Positions 13,744 to 22,173 of a stretch of 29,070 bases of DNA are shown here, piece after piece. Position 1 is the stretch's first letter. Every line of letters begins with the position of its first letter. The position numbers were made by a program, and so were the translations under genes. The notes under the pieces are model-generated. The model worked only from the letters and a program-made list of their open reading frames with translations, did not search any database and had not been told where the DNA came from. This DNA is from a virus, in the IMG/VR virus record IMGVR_UViG_3300032073_000166, positions 1 through 29,070 of that record; one strand, 5' to 3'.

Positions 13744-14793
13744 TTAAACGTCGTAGGTTCCGGCCACTGCGTCTACTACTTGAATTTGTACTGTGTAGCC
13801 CTCTGCCGCATCTTCTAACGCTTGAAATCTTACTGGGGTCATGAACTGCTGAGTTCCACTTACATTTGGGGTGTCGCCTAGCAATGTAACTCTAGGAATA
13901 TTTACAGTGATTTTATAATTACCTGAAGAGGTACCGGCTAGTGCATCACTAGTTAGCTCTATAATCATGGCTTGATCTGTGTTATTTTTCCACGCCCCAT
14001 AAAGTCCGCTAGCTATTAAATCTGTTGTTATTTGGTTTAGCTGTATGGTGTAGTCTGGTTTGTCAAAAACTGCGCAGTCTGGATACTGGCTTGACCCATC
14101 TGGGGTTAATACCACATTTTTATTTATTGAAAAGGTAGCGTCTGCATATTTAATCTGTGTAGCTGTTCCTAATGTATCCCCGATTTTAATAACTGCCTGC
14201 CATGATTCAATTTGCGGAACCTCTGAAAAAGTTGGGGTCACGTTCGGGGTTGCATTGTATTCCTCTTTTATTCCTACCCATTCAGCAGAGATAGAAACAT
14301 TATCATTTTCGGGTAAAGTTAATGTGAGCGTGTTTGCAAAGCACCCAATATACTTAAAAAGGTTTTCATTAGCTACCCCTATGGTAGCTTCAGACCCCCT
14401 TAATACTTCAATAGTTTCCCCAAATATTGGGAATTGAGATTTACTTGTCGGCTCTTGAAAAGTATGCGTATACCCTATAGTTGAATCCCCTGTAACTGTT
14501 TGGTTGTTCCCAAGTATTGCCGCGTAAATTTTAGCAAAATAATAATCATTGGGATACAAAAAACCAGTTCCGCTAGCTCCTTCCACTGACTTCTTACCCC
14601 TACGAACCGTAACTTTACTCTGTGAATACCGTATTCCACCGGCCACGGCCGCTTTATCTGCCTCAACCTCTTGTAATGATTCGTCCCCATTAAATTCTTG
14701 AAATATTGTAGGGTCCGATGGTGTGAACTGATCAACGGTTTGTGTACCGAATCCAATATATGAACTCCAGCCCTGGGCTATATTACATGTCAT
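13744..14793 (-). CDS. Major tail tube protein
   Basis: The 349-aa product starts MTCNIAQGWSSYIGFGTQTV, continues with GGIRYSQSKVTVRRGKKSVE and then TLTLPENDNVSISAEWVGIK, and ends in a beta-rich part (KITVNIPRVTLLG, QQFMTPVRFQALED). Long tail-tube proteins with this N-terminal 'GIGWGT'-like opening and alternating beta strands are known among siphophages. The first part (about 1-200) would polymerise into the tail tube; the extended C-terminus may be a decorating domain. It lies after the tail-terminator gene and before the tape measure, the expected position. The start overlaps the 61-aa gene by 11 bases. Confidence 0.7.
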   Translation of the reverse strand: MTCNIAQGWSSYIGFGTQTVDQFTPSDPTIFQEFNGDESLQEVEADKAAVAGGIRYSQSKVTVRRGKKSVEGASGTGFLYPNDYYFAKIYAAILGNNQTVTGDSTIGYTHTFQEPTSKSQFPIFGETIEVLRGSEATIGVANENLFKYIGCFANTLTLTLPENDNVSISAEWVGIKEEYNATPNVTPTFSEVPQIESWQAVIKIGDTLGTATQIKYADATFSINKNVVLTPDGSSQYPDCAVFDKPDYTIQLNQITTDLIASGLYGAWKNNTDQAMIIELTSDALAGTSSGNYKITVNIPRVTLLGDTPNVSGTQQFMTPVRFQALEDAAEGYTVQIQVVDAVAGTYDV

Positions 14794-14968
14794 CTTCTTT
14801 TTTCTCCTTTAATTTTATTTTTTCTGTTATTTCTACGGCCTTGAAAAATGGGGTCTTTATTAAATTTATAGCATCGTCTGGCAATTCTTTGATATCATTC
14901 AAACTAAAACTGTACTTTTTACCATTAAATGTTACACTCCTACTTTTACTAGTGCATTTAACTTTCAA
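14783..14968 (-). CDS. Small protein before tail tube, 61 aa
   Basis: The product (KSRSVTFNGKKYSFSLNDIK, then LPDDAINLIKTPFFKAVEIT and a charged KLKEKKEDDM end) resembles small head/tail connector-associated proteins of the type 'insert-of-tail-module', but I cannot name the family. Two short beta strands followed by a helix are likely. It follows the 166-aa gene by two bases and overlaps the tail-tube gene by 11. Its ATG at 14968 lacks a strong ribosome site but the packing supports it. Confidence 0.55.
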   Translation of the reverse strand: MKVKCTSKSRSVTFNGKKYSFSLNDIKELPDDAINLIKTPFFKAVEITEKIKLKEKKEDDM

Positions 14969-14970
14969 TC

Positions 14971-15471
14971 TTAATCCCTCCTCCTGTTTATTATAAAGTC
15001 TTTTGTATTTACTGTGAAATTAATATCACAAAAAACTATATCATCACGATATGTAGAGATATTACCAACAGAGATTATGCTAGATTTTCTCCCATACTGT
15101 AAAAGTCGAGGATCTACACTACCATCTATTTTAGAGCTTGCAACGTCTAAAACCCTCTCAATAAGGGGTAATATCCCCCCTCCCTCGCTATCAAAATAAA
15201 AATTGTATGAGCCTGTACCTGTTGTCCGGCACAGTAAAGTTAAAACTAATTCCATATCAGCCTCTTTTTTATTAACCGAGCAAGCCTCAAACGTCTCAGT
15301 TATAAAGCTTCCCCCTGCATTTAAAATTAATTTTGGAAAAGCGTTTGTACCATCGTTTTGTAACTTATTTCCAGTTTGAAAACTAACAACATCCTCTAGT
15401 AAACCACCTGCAAGCATAGCTGTATCAATTCTTTGTTGAAACTCTTTGATAATATTTGTATATATACCCAT
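14971..15471 (-). CDS. Tail terminator-like protein
   Basis: The 166-aa product has the compact alpha/beta composition of siphophage tail-terminator/completion proteins (MGIYTNIIKEFQQRIDTAML at the start; FPKLILNAGGSF, MELVLTLLCRTTGT and LPLIERVLDVASSKIDG in the middle; DIVFCDINFTVNT near the end). Its place between the gp10-like gene and the tail tube is that of the tail terminator (lambda gpU-like). It caps the tail so that the head can dock. It overlaps the gp10-like gene at one base. No catalytic residues expected. Confidence 0.6.
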   Translation of the reverse strand: MGIYTNIIKEFQQRIDTAMLAGGLLEDVVSFQTGNKLQNDGTNAFPKLILNAGGSFITETFEACSVNKKEADMELVLTLLCRTTGTGSYNFYFDSEGGGILPLIERVLDVASSKIDGSVDPRLLQYGRKSSIISVGNISTYRDDIVFCDINFTVNTKDFIINRRRD

Positions 15472-16025
15472 TACACAAAACCAATTTTTTTAAGCATGTC
15501 TACTGTGTTTTTTTTCATTTCTATATCTATTAATGGACTGAAAATTTTTTCTAGGGGCTTTCTTGCTTTTCGTGCGGGTATTTTAGCTTTTTTTGCTAAG
15601 ACTATCCCCACATTCTGAAAAACGTCGCGTGTTGTCTTCCCTTTCTTTCCTCTTGTTTTTAATTCTTTAAAAAGTTTATTTAGTGCGCTTTTTTTTATTC
15701 CTGACTTTGTTTTTACGCTGTTTTTAATAGGAATTGTTAGGAATTTTTTGCGCTTCGGTCTAATAGTGTGCGCTTTTGATCCATTTTCAAGTACCGCCAC
15801 TTGTGGTGCTTTTGATTCTATTTTGTAACTTGTCGGAGTTAGGCTTGCAAGCTGAAAGGACTGCCGAGCAAATCCGCTTTTTTTTGGGTATTTAGTTTTT
15901 ATCTCTTTAAACCCAAAAATGGCGGTTTTTTTTATAGCCTGTGGATAAAGTTTTTTTATGTCTTTTTTTATTCGATCGATTTCGGTTATTGTTTTATCTA
16001 GTTTTAAGGTTTCTATAGATATCAA
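15471..16025 (-). CDS. HK97 gp10-like tail completion protein
   Basis: The 184-aa product matches the gp10-like pattern: an N-terminal helix (MISIETLKLDKTITEIDRIK), then KTKYPKKSGFARQSFQLASL and KAPQVAVLENGSKAHTIRPK, where the 'vEnGT/S-x-x-H' and P-K-K motif are typical. It then has a basic helical region and an aromatic end. It belongs to the head-tail junction. It overlaps its neighbours on both sides (ATGA-type with the connector, one base with the terminator). It is more Lys-rich and longer than usual for the family (about 110-140 aa). Confidence 0.75.
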   Translation of the reverse strand: MISIETLKLDKTITEIDRIKKDIKKLYPQAIKKTAIFGFKEIKTKYPKKSGFARQSFQLASLTPTSYKIESKAPQVAVLENGSKAHTIRPKRKKFLTIPIKNSVKTKSGIKKSALNKLFKELKTRGKKGKTTRDVFQNVGIVLAKKAKIPARKARKPLEKIFSPLIDIEMKKNTVDMLKKIGFV

Positions 16026-16582
16026 ATAATTACACTCCTATACCTTACTAATGATTTTTTTATAATACTAGGTATTTTATTACTTATAAACCCTTCTATA
16101 TCTCCTTCATCACCTTGCACAACCTGAACCCCTAAACCGGTTAAGATTTGGGCTATTTCAAGACATGCGGCAACGATATCATTCGGAGGCTCTATATATC
16201 CAACAGAGCATGAAATGTTTACAGACTTTCTTTTTGAAGAAAAACAGTCCTTTTTTTCTATCGTACCAGAGGTTTTATATATAAAAAAATCAATATCCTG
16301 TATCAAAGTCTTTCCGTTTTCAACAATAACAGGCGTGACCGTTTCCGTTAAAGGTGCATTTAAAAAGATTGTGTTTTTTATTATGTGTATATTCTGCTCA
16401 GAAGTGTACCTATCAATTAATAAACCAGATATAGTTTTTTCATAAAAAAAAGTACTACTTAATGTGTCAATTATTCTACTTGAACGCGTTATCGCTTCAT
16501 TCAGATAGTTGTCGTTGTAAACGTCCGCTGAATCGGGCCTTTTTAATTTTCTTTTTAACTGAGCGAGTGTGCAGTAGTTCAT
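16022..16582 (-). CDS. Head-tail connector (adaptor)-like protein
   Basis: The 186-aa product starts MNYCTLAQLKRKLKRPDSAD and has LNEAITRSSRIIDTLSSTFF, the helical N-terminus of gp6/gp15-like adaptors (helix, then a 'R-A-S-r-x-ID' helix). A beta-hairpin insert and a C-terminal helix (NDIVAACLEIAQILTG) follow. This protein docks under the portal at the vertex. The separate head-tail stopper gene usually next to it is not obvious; the 52-aa gene at 16592-16750 is too short to be a standard one. Confidence 0.7.
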   Translation of the reverse strand: MNYCTLAQLKRKLKRPDSADVYNDNYLNEAITRSSRIIDTLSSTFFYEKTISGLLIDRYTSEQNIHIIKNTIFLNAPLTETVTPVIVENGKTLIQDIDFFIYKTSGTIEKKDCFSSKRKSVNISCSVGYIEPPNDIVAACLEIAQILTGLGVQVVQGDEGDIEGFISNKIPSIIKKSLVRYRSVII

Positions 16583-16591
16583 TTTATAACC

Positions 16592-16750
16592 TTAATCAAT
16601 TCTTTTTTTTTTCGTTTTTTTAAGCTCTGTACCTTTAACAAAATATCCCTTTTCTATTAAATCTTTTGTTATTGGAACCGATGCCCCTGCTTTAAAATGG
16701 TACCCTTCTTTTATAAAACCAACTCTTAAAACTCCATTTTTACTTTTCAT
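16592..16750 (-). CDS. Small protein between capsid and connector genes, 52 aa
   Basis: From the ATG at 16750 the frame reads MKSKNGVLRVGFIKEGYHFK, AGASVPITKDLIEKGYFVKG and a basic TELKKTKKKRID end. It has a compact beta-hairpin plus helix pattern with a highly basic tail and no recognised family. A GAGGT Shine-Dalgarno lies about 6 bases upstream. It follows the hairpin at 16770-16815 and ends 9 bases before the connector gene, so it sits where small head-completion proteins occur. Function unknown. Confidence 0.6.
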   Translation of the reverse strand: MKSKNGVLRVGFIKEGYHFKAGASVPITKDLIEKGYFVKGTELKKTKKKRID

Positions 16751-16769
16751 TTTTTACCTCATTTACTGG

Positions 16770-16815
16770 GAAGCCCCCCAAAAAAAAAGGGGGGGAGTGC
16801 TACTTGGGGGGCTTC
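16770..16815 (-). other. Strong hairpin after the major capsid gene
   Basis: GAAGCCCCCC (16770-16779 on plus) pairs perfectly with GGGGGGCTTC (16806-16815), a 10-bp stem with a 26-base loop that itself contains A9 and G7 runs. The second G run (16789-16795) can also pair with the C run, giving a competing A-loop hairpin. On the minus transcript no T-tract follows, so this is not a standard terminator. It may protect the capsid mRNA 3' end or partially stop transcription before the tail genes. A TATAAT-like sequence lies between it and the capsid stop but has no good -35. Confidence 0.6.
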
Positions 16816-16846
16816 TTGTATATTATACTACTTCTTCAATATAAAA

Positions 16847-18196
16847 CTATCCTAATGGGTTGTTTTTAACGCCTTGAAGTGTAACAAATTTGCTCGCAGA
16901 TTGTGTCGGCATTGCCTGCTTGAAGTGAATCTGTACACGCATGGCAGTCTCCGCACTTGCAAAAGCATAGTCCGTACTTGTAGCGATCTCTAGCTGACCT
17001 TTTTGGTATATTCTAAAATTAGGTAGAGACCCAAAAAGAACAGTAACGTCGGTTCCCCCAGTGTTAGCAACTAGAGCATTGTTAGTTCTAGACATTAAAT
17101 CAGAGGATATAATTTGTCGGCCTGTAGCATTATGAATCATTAACCCATTAACCATAGATACCGCATTTATTGGCATGCCCTGGCTGTCTTTCTCATTTTT
17201 AACCCTTAACCATTCTTTTGTATCAAGAATAAACACTCCTTGGTTACGGCCTTGGCTAGCAGCTGCTGCATACATATTTGATAAATCGTTATCAACAATA
17301 TCGCCGTTACCTGTGCCGGAACCTCCCGAAATATTAATACAGTCCAAGGCCGTTACACCTGCACTAAAATTAATTCCTAAGAAGGCACTTGAGCTGTCGC
17401 CTGATGCGATTAAGGGCTCTAACAATCTTATTTTTGCATCTGCCGCCAGCGATGTTAACTCTGACACTAGGTTATAGTCAACGTCCTCAAACATGGTGTT
17501 TGCGATTAAAATTAATTGACCTGCTGTTTTATACTCTACAACTTCTGCTAGTGTGTCTGGTCTTTGCTCTAAATAGTCTGCACGCGTGTCAGCTCTAAAG
17601 CTAAAATCAGTGCTTGTCAGTCCATTTATTTGTGTTTTTTGTGTTCCCTGTCTGATTTGAACGGACTCAAGTAGTTGACTGCTAGTATATACGAGCTTGT
17701 CTACTTCTTGGTCAAATTCAATCCTAATAGGGTTTCCGCCCTCTAATGCAATATCAGGGGTTAAGCCGTTTACAGATTTTCTGACATTCTCTGCTTTTTG
17801 GCAAAGATCGGACATATCGCTAGCATCCTTTGCAGTGTACGTTCCCTCACACTGTTTTTTCTTTAACCTAAATGCTTTCGCCACGTCTGCACGCCATGCC
17901 CCTGCTGGCTCTGAAACTTCAACGTTTGAAGATGATTTTTCTAGCAAAGATGGAACTTTAATTTTTTTTAGTTTTTCTTCTATTGCTTTATCTACTTTTT
18001 CGTTTAAAGCGTCGGAGGCTCTTTTTTCTGCGGCACTTTTTTCTAAAGATTTTTTTATTTCAAATGCTCTTTTTGCAGTTTCAATCCCTTTTACGATCTC
18101 ATGATCGCTTAGTTCTGAAAACTTTTCAGCACACTTAGAAATAATTTTTTCAACACACACATTTTTAGATAATAATTCTGTTACATATTCGTTCAT
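16847..18196 (-). CDS. Major capsid protein, HK97-type
   Basis: The 449-aa product has an N-terminal helical, charged part (about 1-95, SLEKSAAEKRASDALNEK) like the scaffolding delta domain removed by protease, then a capsid fold with VSVE/PAGAWRADVAKAFRLK, LVYTSSQLLESVQIRQGTQK, DTLAEVVEYKTAGQLILIAN, FEDVDYNLVSELTSLAADA, GVFILDTKEWLRVKNEKDSQ and a beta-rich C-terminal end (MRVQIHFKQAMPTQSA). HK97-like coats assemble as icosahedral shells. Start supported by AAGGAG with spacing 8. It lies directly downstream of the protease. Confidence 0.88.
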   Translation of the reverse strand: MNEYVTELLSKNVCVEKIISKCAEKFSELSDHEIVKGIETAKRAFEIKKSLEKSAAEKRASDALNEKVDKAIEEKLKKIKVPSLLEKSSSNVEVSEPAGAWRADVAKAFRLKKKQCEGTYTAKDASDMSDLCQKAENVRKSVNGLTPDIALEGGNPIRIEFDQEVDKLVYTSSQLLESVQIRQGTQKTQINGLTSTDFSFRADTRADYLEQRPDTLAEVVEYKTAGQLILIANTMFEDVDYNLVSELTSLAADAKIRLLEPLIASGDSSSAFLGINFSAGVTALDCINISGGSGTGNGDIVDNDLSNMYAAAASQGRNQGVFILDTKEWLRVKNEKDSQGMPINAVSMVNGLMIHNATGRQIISSDLMSRTNNALVANTGGTDVTVLFGSLPNFRIYQKGQLEIATSTDYAFASAETAMRVQIHFKQAMPTQSASKFVTLQGVKNNPLG

Positions 18197-18201
18197 TTTA
18201 T

Positions 18202-18801
18202 TTACTCCTTAATTAATTTTTTAAGCCTTTTTATACGTGTTGTAATACTCTCTTTGGGTTCCATAGGTTGTACTGCCTTAGATTTCTCTTGTATTGTTTT
18301 GACTTTAAATTTCGCTTGATCGTTTGCGGGTATGGGCACGATCGAAGCCTCTAGCAATATGACATCCTTAATCATTTTGTTGTTCTCATATTTGCATAAG
18401 CCACCCATTGAAAAGCTGTTTAGAGCTCCATCCTTAATTAATTGTCGCTCGTGATTTGTTTCGGGTGTGTTGCTTATGTACCCCTCTGCTAATACCCCTT
18501 TGTCGTCGATAGTAAATTTAGTAAAAGCCCCCATCTGGTCCTTTGTTGAATTAACATGATTTCTTAATAGTGGGACAACTTTATTTACTTTTAACGTTTC
18601 GTTGAACGCTTCTTTATCTACAATATCGCCTTCTAAATCCATATTTTCAAATGTTGTTATATATCCCTTTATATATAATTTATCGTCCCCATCGATGCAG
18701 GAAGGGCATATTTTATTGATAGTTTGTATGGTTGCGTGGGTTGCATCAAGTTCTATATTCTTGCTTTTAAGATATGTTATTGCTTTTTGTTTTAATTCCA
18801 T
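18202..18801 (-). CDS. Prohead protease, HK97 U35-type
   Basis: Using the ATG at 18801, after AAGGAGTTAAA, the protein is 199 aa; the longer TTG frame is less likely because the ribosome site would be inside it. The catalytic pattern LLRNHVNS gives His82 and NSFSMGG gives Ser131, with the acidic EASIVPIPANDQ near residue 155-165, as in U35 prohead proteases. It trims the capsid N-terminal domain during maturation. A pair of cysteines (CPSCIDGDD, 32-35) near the N-terminus is unusual. Its ribosome site lies in the last codons of the portal gene. Confidence 0.82.
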   Translation of the reverse strand: MELKQKAITYLKSKNIELDATHATIQTINKICPSCIDGDDKLYIKGYITTFENMDLEGDIVDKEAFNETLKVNKVVPLLRNHVNSTKDQMGAFTKFTIDDKGVLAEGYISNTPETNHERQLIKDGALNSFSMGGLCKYENNKMIKDVILLEASIVPIPANDQAKFKVKTIQEKSKAVQPMEPKESITTRIKRLKKLIKE

Positions 18802-18802
18802 T

Positions 18803-20779
18803 TTAACTCCTTGGTACAATCGTTCCTGTGTGATTTGGGTGAAAGCTTAATTTAGATGCTTCTTCAATAGGTACATTTTTTTTATTACAGTCCGGCTCTT
18901 CGTCCTCACATCCCACTACATCAACTACTTTAACTTCTAACTCTTTGTAAGATTCAATGCTCGCTGTATCCCACGTCTTACTTGCTTCTGTACGTGCTAT
19001 TCGCATCGCACGGCTTCCGCTGGTGCTGTCTAATGTTCCATATAAATCTTCGATTTTCCCTGAAAGCTCGCTAAGGCTTAACCCCTCGTCTACCATTACA
19101 TTTAAAAGACGCTCTAACTCTTCCTTGCGGGTATGCGTGATCTGTTCAACTATCTTATCTGTTAATGTGCCCACTTGTTTATTGAATACGGGGTTTTTTG
19201 TTGTAGCATCAAAATCTATATCAAAGTACTCGTTTAAATCGTTGTACGAAAGTGTTAGGGCGGAGGTAAACATTTTTTTAGCTGTTTTTTTTAGCTCTTG
19301 AGTTTCAACGCTGACATTATAAAGGTCTTTTATTTTTGCGGCTTTTTTTAAACCGGTTTGTACTCTTTTTTCTTGATTCTTGTAAAAAAAGGCTATATCT
19401 TTAGCTATTTTATTTGAGATTTTCTCTCGGCTTCTTTTAGAAAATCGTATAAAATTATCCTGGTTAAAATCCTCTAATGCTTTTGATATATAAGTTTTTT
19501 TTAATAATTTTCCTGTTGTTTGGGCTAAATTGCCTGCATTTAAATTCCCTAAATCGTCCACATTTATATAATTGGTTTTTATGTATCGGTTGTTTGCTTC
19601 TTTATCCTTTGCAATCGGTAGCCCCAACATTTCCCGAAACTCGTTTTGTGAGATAGCCCCTCTATCAAAAAGCCTCTCGCCGACCTCGGCCTCTTCTTTT
19701 CTGTCTATGGCGATGGGGTACTTAAAGTTAAATGTTAAACTTTTATCAAATATATTTAATATAGCTTGATAAGCATAGGCGAGCTGCCGGCTATACTTAG
19801 GTAAGGTGTTTTTAAAGTAACGCTTCATTTGCTGTGTGGAGCTATACCCCTGAACTTTATTTAAGTCACCGGATATTACCGGGGGTAATTCAAAAATACT
19901 AGCCACGTCTTGCCTAGTCATTTCTTTCTGAGCCAAAAAATCCATATCTTTGTGAGATAAGTTTAGGGGTTTGATTTCTGTGTTTGGTGGTAGCTTCATT
20001 ATTTTATGCATATTTGAAAGCCCTTGATATTGCATATCAATCGATTTTTTCCATAATTCAAACTGAGTAGGGCCTAGATCCTCTTTCTGGATGGCCGCTA
20101 GATTCGACATGGCACCTTGTGAAAAGAAAGCTTGATTAAAAATATTTTGATACCTATCTATTTCTAACATGGGCGCGTTTGCTTGTATTTTTCCCATACC
20201 ACGGATGGCGTTATAAGGACTAGAGTTTTTTACATGGATAACGGCATCTTTATTTAAACTTTTATTATTTAAAGTCTGTAGCAGAGTTCCATTTGCTTGG
20301 TAATGACTAATTGTATTATAACTATTTACATCCTTAGCCTTAATGATGGTGCCATTTGCAACGATATCTATTTCAGAAGGATTTAAAATACTAATCCTGC
20401 TGGGCTTCTTATTCATTAAGGCCAGCGCATCGCCTTGCTCTGGTAGCCAGAAAAAATTCCCCTCAAGTAAAAAATGTAATACTGAAATCTGCCGTAATTC
20501 AAAACCCGTCAAGTTTTCGTTTGGATAATCTATCAGATTTTCAAATTCTAAATTTCTAACTATTTCCCCATTTTTATTAAGCAAGTTATAGTCTAGGGCC
20601 GCAACATCTGAGGATAAAATGCCGGCCATCGTTGAAATATAATTAATTTTATTGTATGCGCCTATGTATTGCTCTGGGCTGTCCAGTGCTGGGGAACCGT
20701 TAATAAAAGACGGTTTTTCAAATGCATGAAACTGTGACAAACCTTTATTTGTCTTTTTTTTTAAAAAAAAGCTTAACAT
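18803..20779 (-). CDS. Portal protein fused to MuF-like minor head domain
   Basis: Starting at the ATG at 20779 (MLSFFLKKKTN; the annotated longer GTG has a weaker case) the product is 658 aa. Residues about 1-420 are an HK97-family portal: INYISTMAGILSSDVAALDY, LVIHFLLEGNFFW-like FLLEGNFFWLPEQ, QEMTRQDVASIF and LPPVISGDLNKVQGYSSTQQ. About 430-658 is a MuF/SPP1 gp7-like domain with GSRAMRIARTEASKTWDTAS and the end CEDEEPDCNKKNVPIEEASK then FHPNHTG. The portal is usually separate from MuF, so this is a fusion; the normal HPN-C-R-C ending is replaced by HPNHTGTIVPRS. The portal forms the DNA entry ring. Confidence 0.85.
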   Translation of the reverse strand: MLSFFLKKKTNKGLSQFHAFEKPSFINGSPALDSPEQYIGAYNKINYISTMAGILSSDVAALDYNLLNKNGEIVRNLEFENLIDYPNENLTGFELRQISVLHFLLEGNFFWLPEQGDALALMNKKPSRISILNPSEIDIVANGTIIKAKDVNSYNTISHYQANGTLLQTLNNKSLNKDAVIHVKNSSPYNAIRGMGKIQANAPMLEIDRYQNIFNQAFFSQGAMSNLAAIQKEDLGPTQFELWKKSIDMQYQGLSNMHKIMKLPPNTEIKPLNLSHKDMDFLAQKEMTRQDVASIFELPPVISGDLNKVQGYSSTQQMKRYFKNTLPKYSRQLAYAYQAILNIFDKSLTFNFKYPIAIDRKEEAEVGERLFDRGAISQNEFREMLGLPIAKDKEANNRYIKTNYINVDDLGNLNAGNLAQTTGKLLKKTYISKALEDFNQDNFIRFSKRSREKISNKIAKDIAFFYKNQEKRVQTGLKKAAKIKDLYNVSVETQELKKTAKKMFTSALTLSYNDLNEYFDIDFDATTKNPVFNKQVGTLTDKIVEQITHTRKEELERLLNVMVDEGLSLSELSGKIEDLYGTLDSTSGSRAMRIARTEASKTWDTASIESYKELEVKVVDVVGCEDEEPDCNKKNVPIEEASKLSFHPNHTGTIVPRS

Positions 20780-20859
20780 ATTCACCCTATTTTTTTTTTA
20801 TACCTAGCCAATTAAAATTAAATAATTAATTCTTATTCATATTTTACACTATATTGAGT

Positions 20860-22173
20860 CTAAAATGTAGACTTTAAATATTTTCTTGATGAAAAGGACG
20901 CATATCTAAGCGCATCAATACTATCATCATTTTCCTTTATGGGCTCTTCGGCCTGGATTTCTTCTTTGTTTTCTTTCCAGCGATATTTTGGAATTTCGCG
21001 TATCAAATCCTTACATGTAGTGTTGATTGTTATTCGGGTATGATTATTTTCATCAATGTTAAAAAATGTAGATAAGTACTGAATACCCGCACTTACGGCA
21101 TTATCTGCCTTTCTGCATGGGTACACTCCCGACCTCTTGAACTGGTCTATATGTTCGGGCTCATCTGGAGCTAAAAAAAACATTTCTATGTGATATTTGT
21201 TTAATATCTGTTTTGCTAAAGAAACCCACGTGATCGCGCTAGGGTCTTGACTAACAACAGGTATTCTAGGCTTTGCGATTTCCTCTAGAACATGAATATT
21301 ATCATCTTTTGTTATACCAATTACGCATATACAACCATTATGCGTGTAGCCCCAATCTACACCGGCAAAAACATACTTGTATTTATCTTTTTTATATTCG
21401 ATTTTCTTAACATGAATAGATCTATCATAGCTATCTAATATTTGACCTTGAAAAGCATCACCGCATGCTAAATAATTCCTTTTGAAATATCTTTCTGGCA
21501 TTGTTCTTCTTGCGTTTTCTACCTCACTTATCAAATCGGGGTTTGTCGTGTTTTCTGCTGTGGTCCAGAAATGCCCTTCCCAGTTAACGTCCTTTTTTTC
21601 GCCTTGCTGCGATAATGGTCTTATGTCCTCCATGTACCAATTCGGTAGCGGGGTTGTCGTCATTATAGCCCAACCCTGCTTATCTGATAGTGTGGGTCTT
21701 AAATTGTCATTCCAAACGGCTTTTTTAAGTCGGGCCGTTTCGGTAATGTAACAGCCATTTAGGCCAGACCCTACAAGAGATTGGGGGTTATCGCCTGACT
21801 TAAAATGTATTAAAATATTAGGCTTTAGCCATATTTTGGGCGGGTTTGAGCGGGATTTATCATCTTGTATTAATTCTTCCGGTAAAAACATAAAAATATG
21901 TTGCATAACCTCTTTTATTATTGTATAAGTTGGAGCTAAAAACCAGTACTCTAGCTTGGGAACGTTGCGTTTAAAATTAACTTTTTCGTCTGGTATGCCT
22001 TTTCCGTCGGCTAAATCTCTGTATATATACTGTATAGCTTTTCTTGTGCCTATCCAGTCCTTGCCCCCACGACGGCCAGCCATAATATCAATAAATCTTG
22101 CAGTACTTTGCCATACCTTTTCCTGCTTTTTATGCCCCCCTATTTTTTCTGGAAAATTAAGGGTTAACGCCAA
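20860..22173 (-). CDS. terL: Terminase large subunit
   Basis: The 437-aa protein has a Walker A-like GRRGGKD (33-39), a Walker B position YITETARLK (142-150, where the usual D-E is T144-E145), a coupling motif TTTP (172-175), and nuclease residues in VFAGVDWG (Asp273), FLAPDEPEHI and NDDSIDALRYASF. It is the ATP-driven DNA packaging motor with its cutting nuclease. The TTG at 22173, straight after the upstream TAA, is preceded by AAAAGGAAAG. No T-rich terminator follows. A 74-base AT-rich gap lies before the portal gene. Confidence 0.9.
   Translation of the reverse strand: MALTLNFPEKIGGHKKQEKVWQSTARFIDIMAGRRGGKDWIGTRKAIQYIYRDLADGKGIPDEKVNFKRNVPKLEYWFLAPTYTIIKEVMQHIFMFLPEELIQDDKSRSNPPKIWLKPNILIHFKSGDNPQSLVGSGLNGCYITETARLKKAVWNDNLRPTLSDKQGWAIMTTTPLPNWYMEDIRPLSQQGEKKDVNWEGHFWTTAENTTNPDLISEVENARRTMPERYFKRNYLACGDAFQGQILDSYDRSIHVKKIEYKKDKYKYVFAGVDWGYTHNGCICVIGITKDDNIHVLEEIAKPRIPVVSQDPSAITWVSLAKQILNKYHIEMFFLAPDEPEHIDQFKRSGVYPCRKADNAVSAGIQYLSTFFNIDENNHTRITINTTCKDLIREIPKYRWKENKEEIQAEEPIKENDDSIDALRYASFSSRKYLKSTF

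Noticed and set aside
14475-14756. 93-codon minus-strand frame inside the tail tube gene
   Set aside because: It overlaps the tail tube gene in another frame, has no ribosome site or recognisable pattern, and the tail tube reading is far better supported.
16810-16846. Promoter with TATAAT between the capsid stop and the hairpin
   Set aside because: The -10 is good but no acceptable -35 occurs at 16-18 bases, and AT-rich sequence gives such boxes by chance; listed only as a note in the hairpin entry.
11496-18104. Several plus-strand open frames of 60-135 codons, for example in the tape measure and capsid regions
   Set aside because: They are Ser/Cys/Phe-rich mirror images of the Lys/Glu-rich coding strand, lack ribosome sites, and conflict with long well-supported minus-strand genes.
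18802-18819. Longer TTG start for the prohead protease
   Set aside because: The strong AAGGAG lies just before the ATG at 18801 and would be inside the longer frame.
20786-20859. Promoter in the AT-rich gap between TerL and portal
   Set aside because: Only weak -10-like sequences and no consistent -35; the gap is simply AT-rich.
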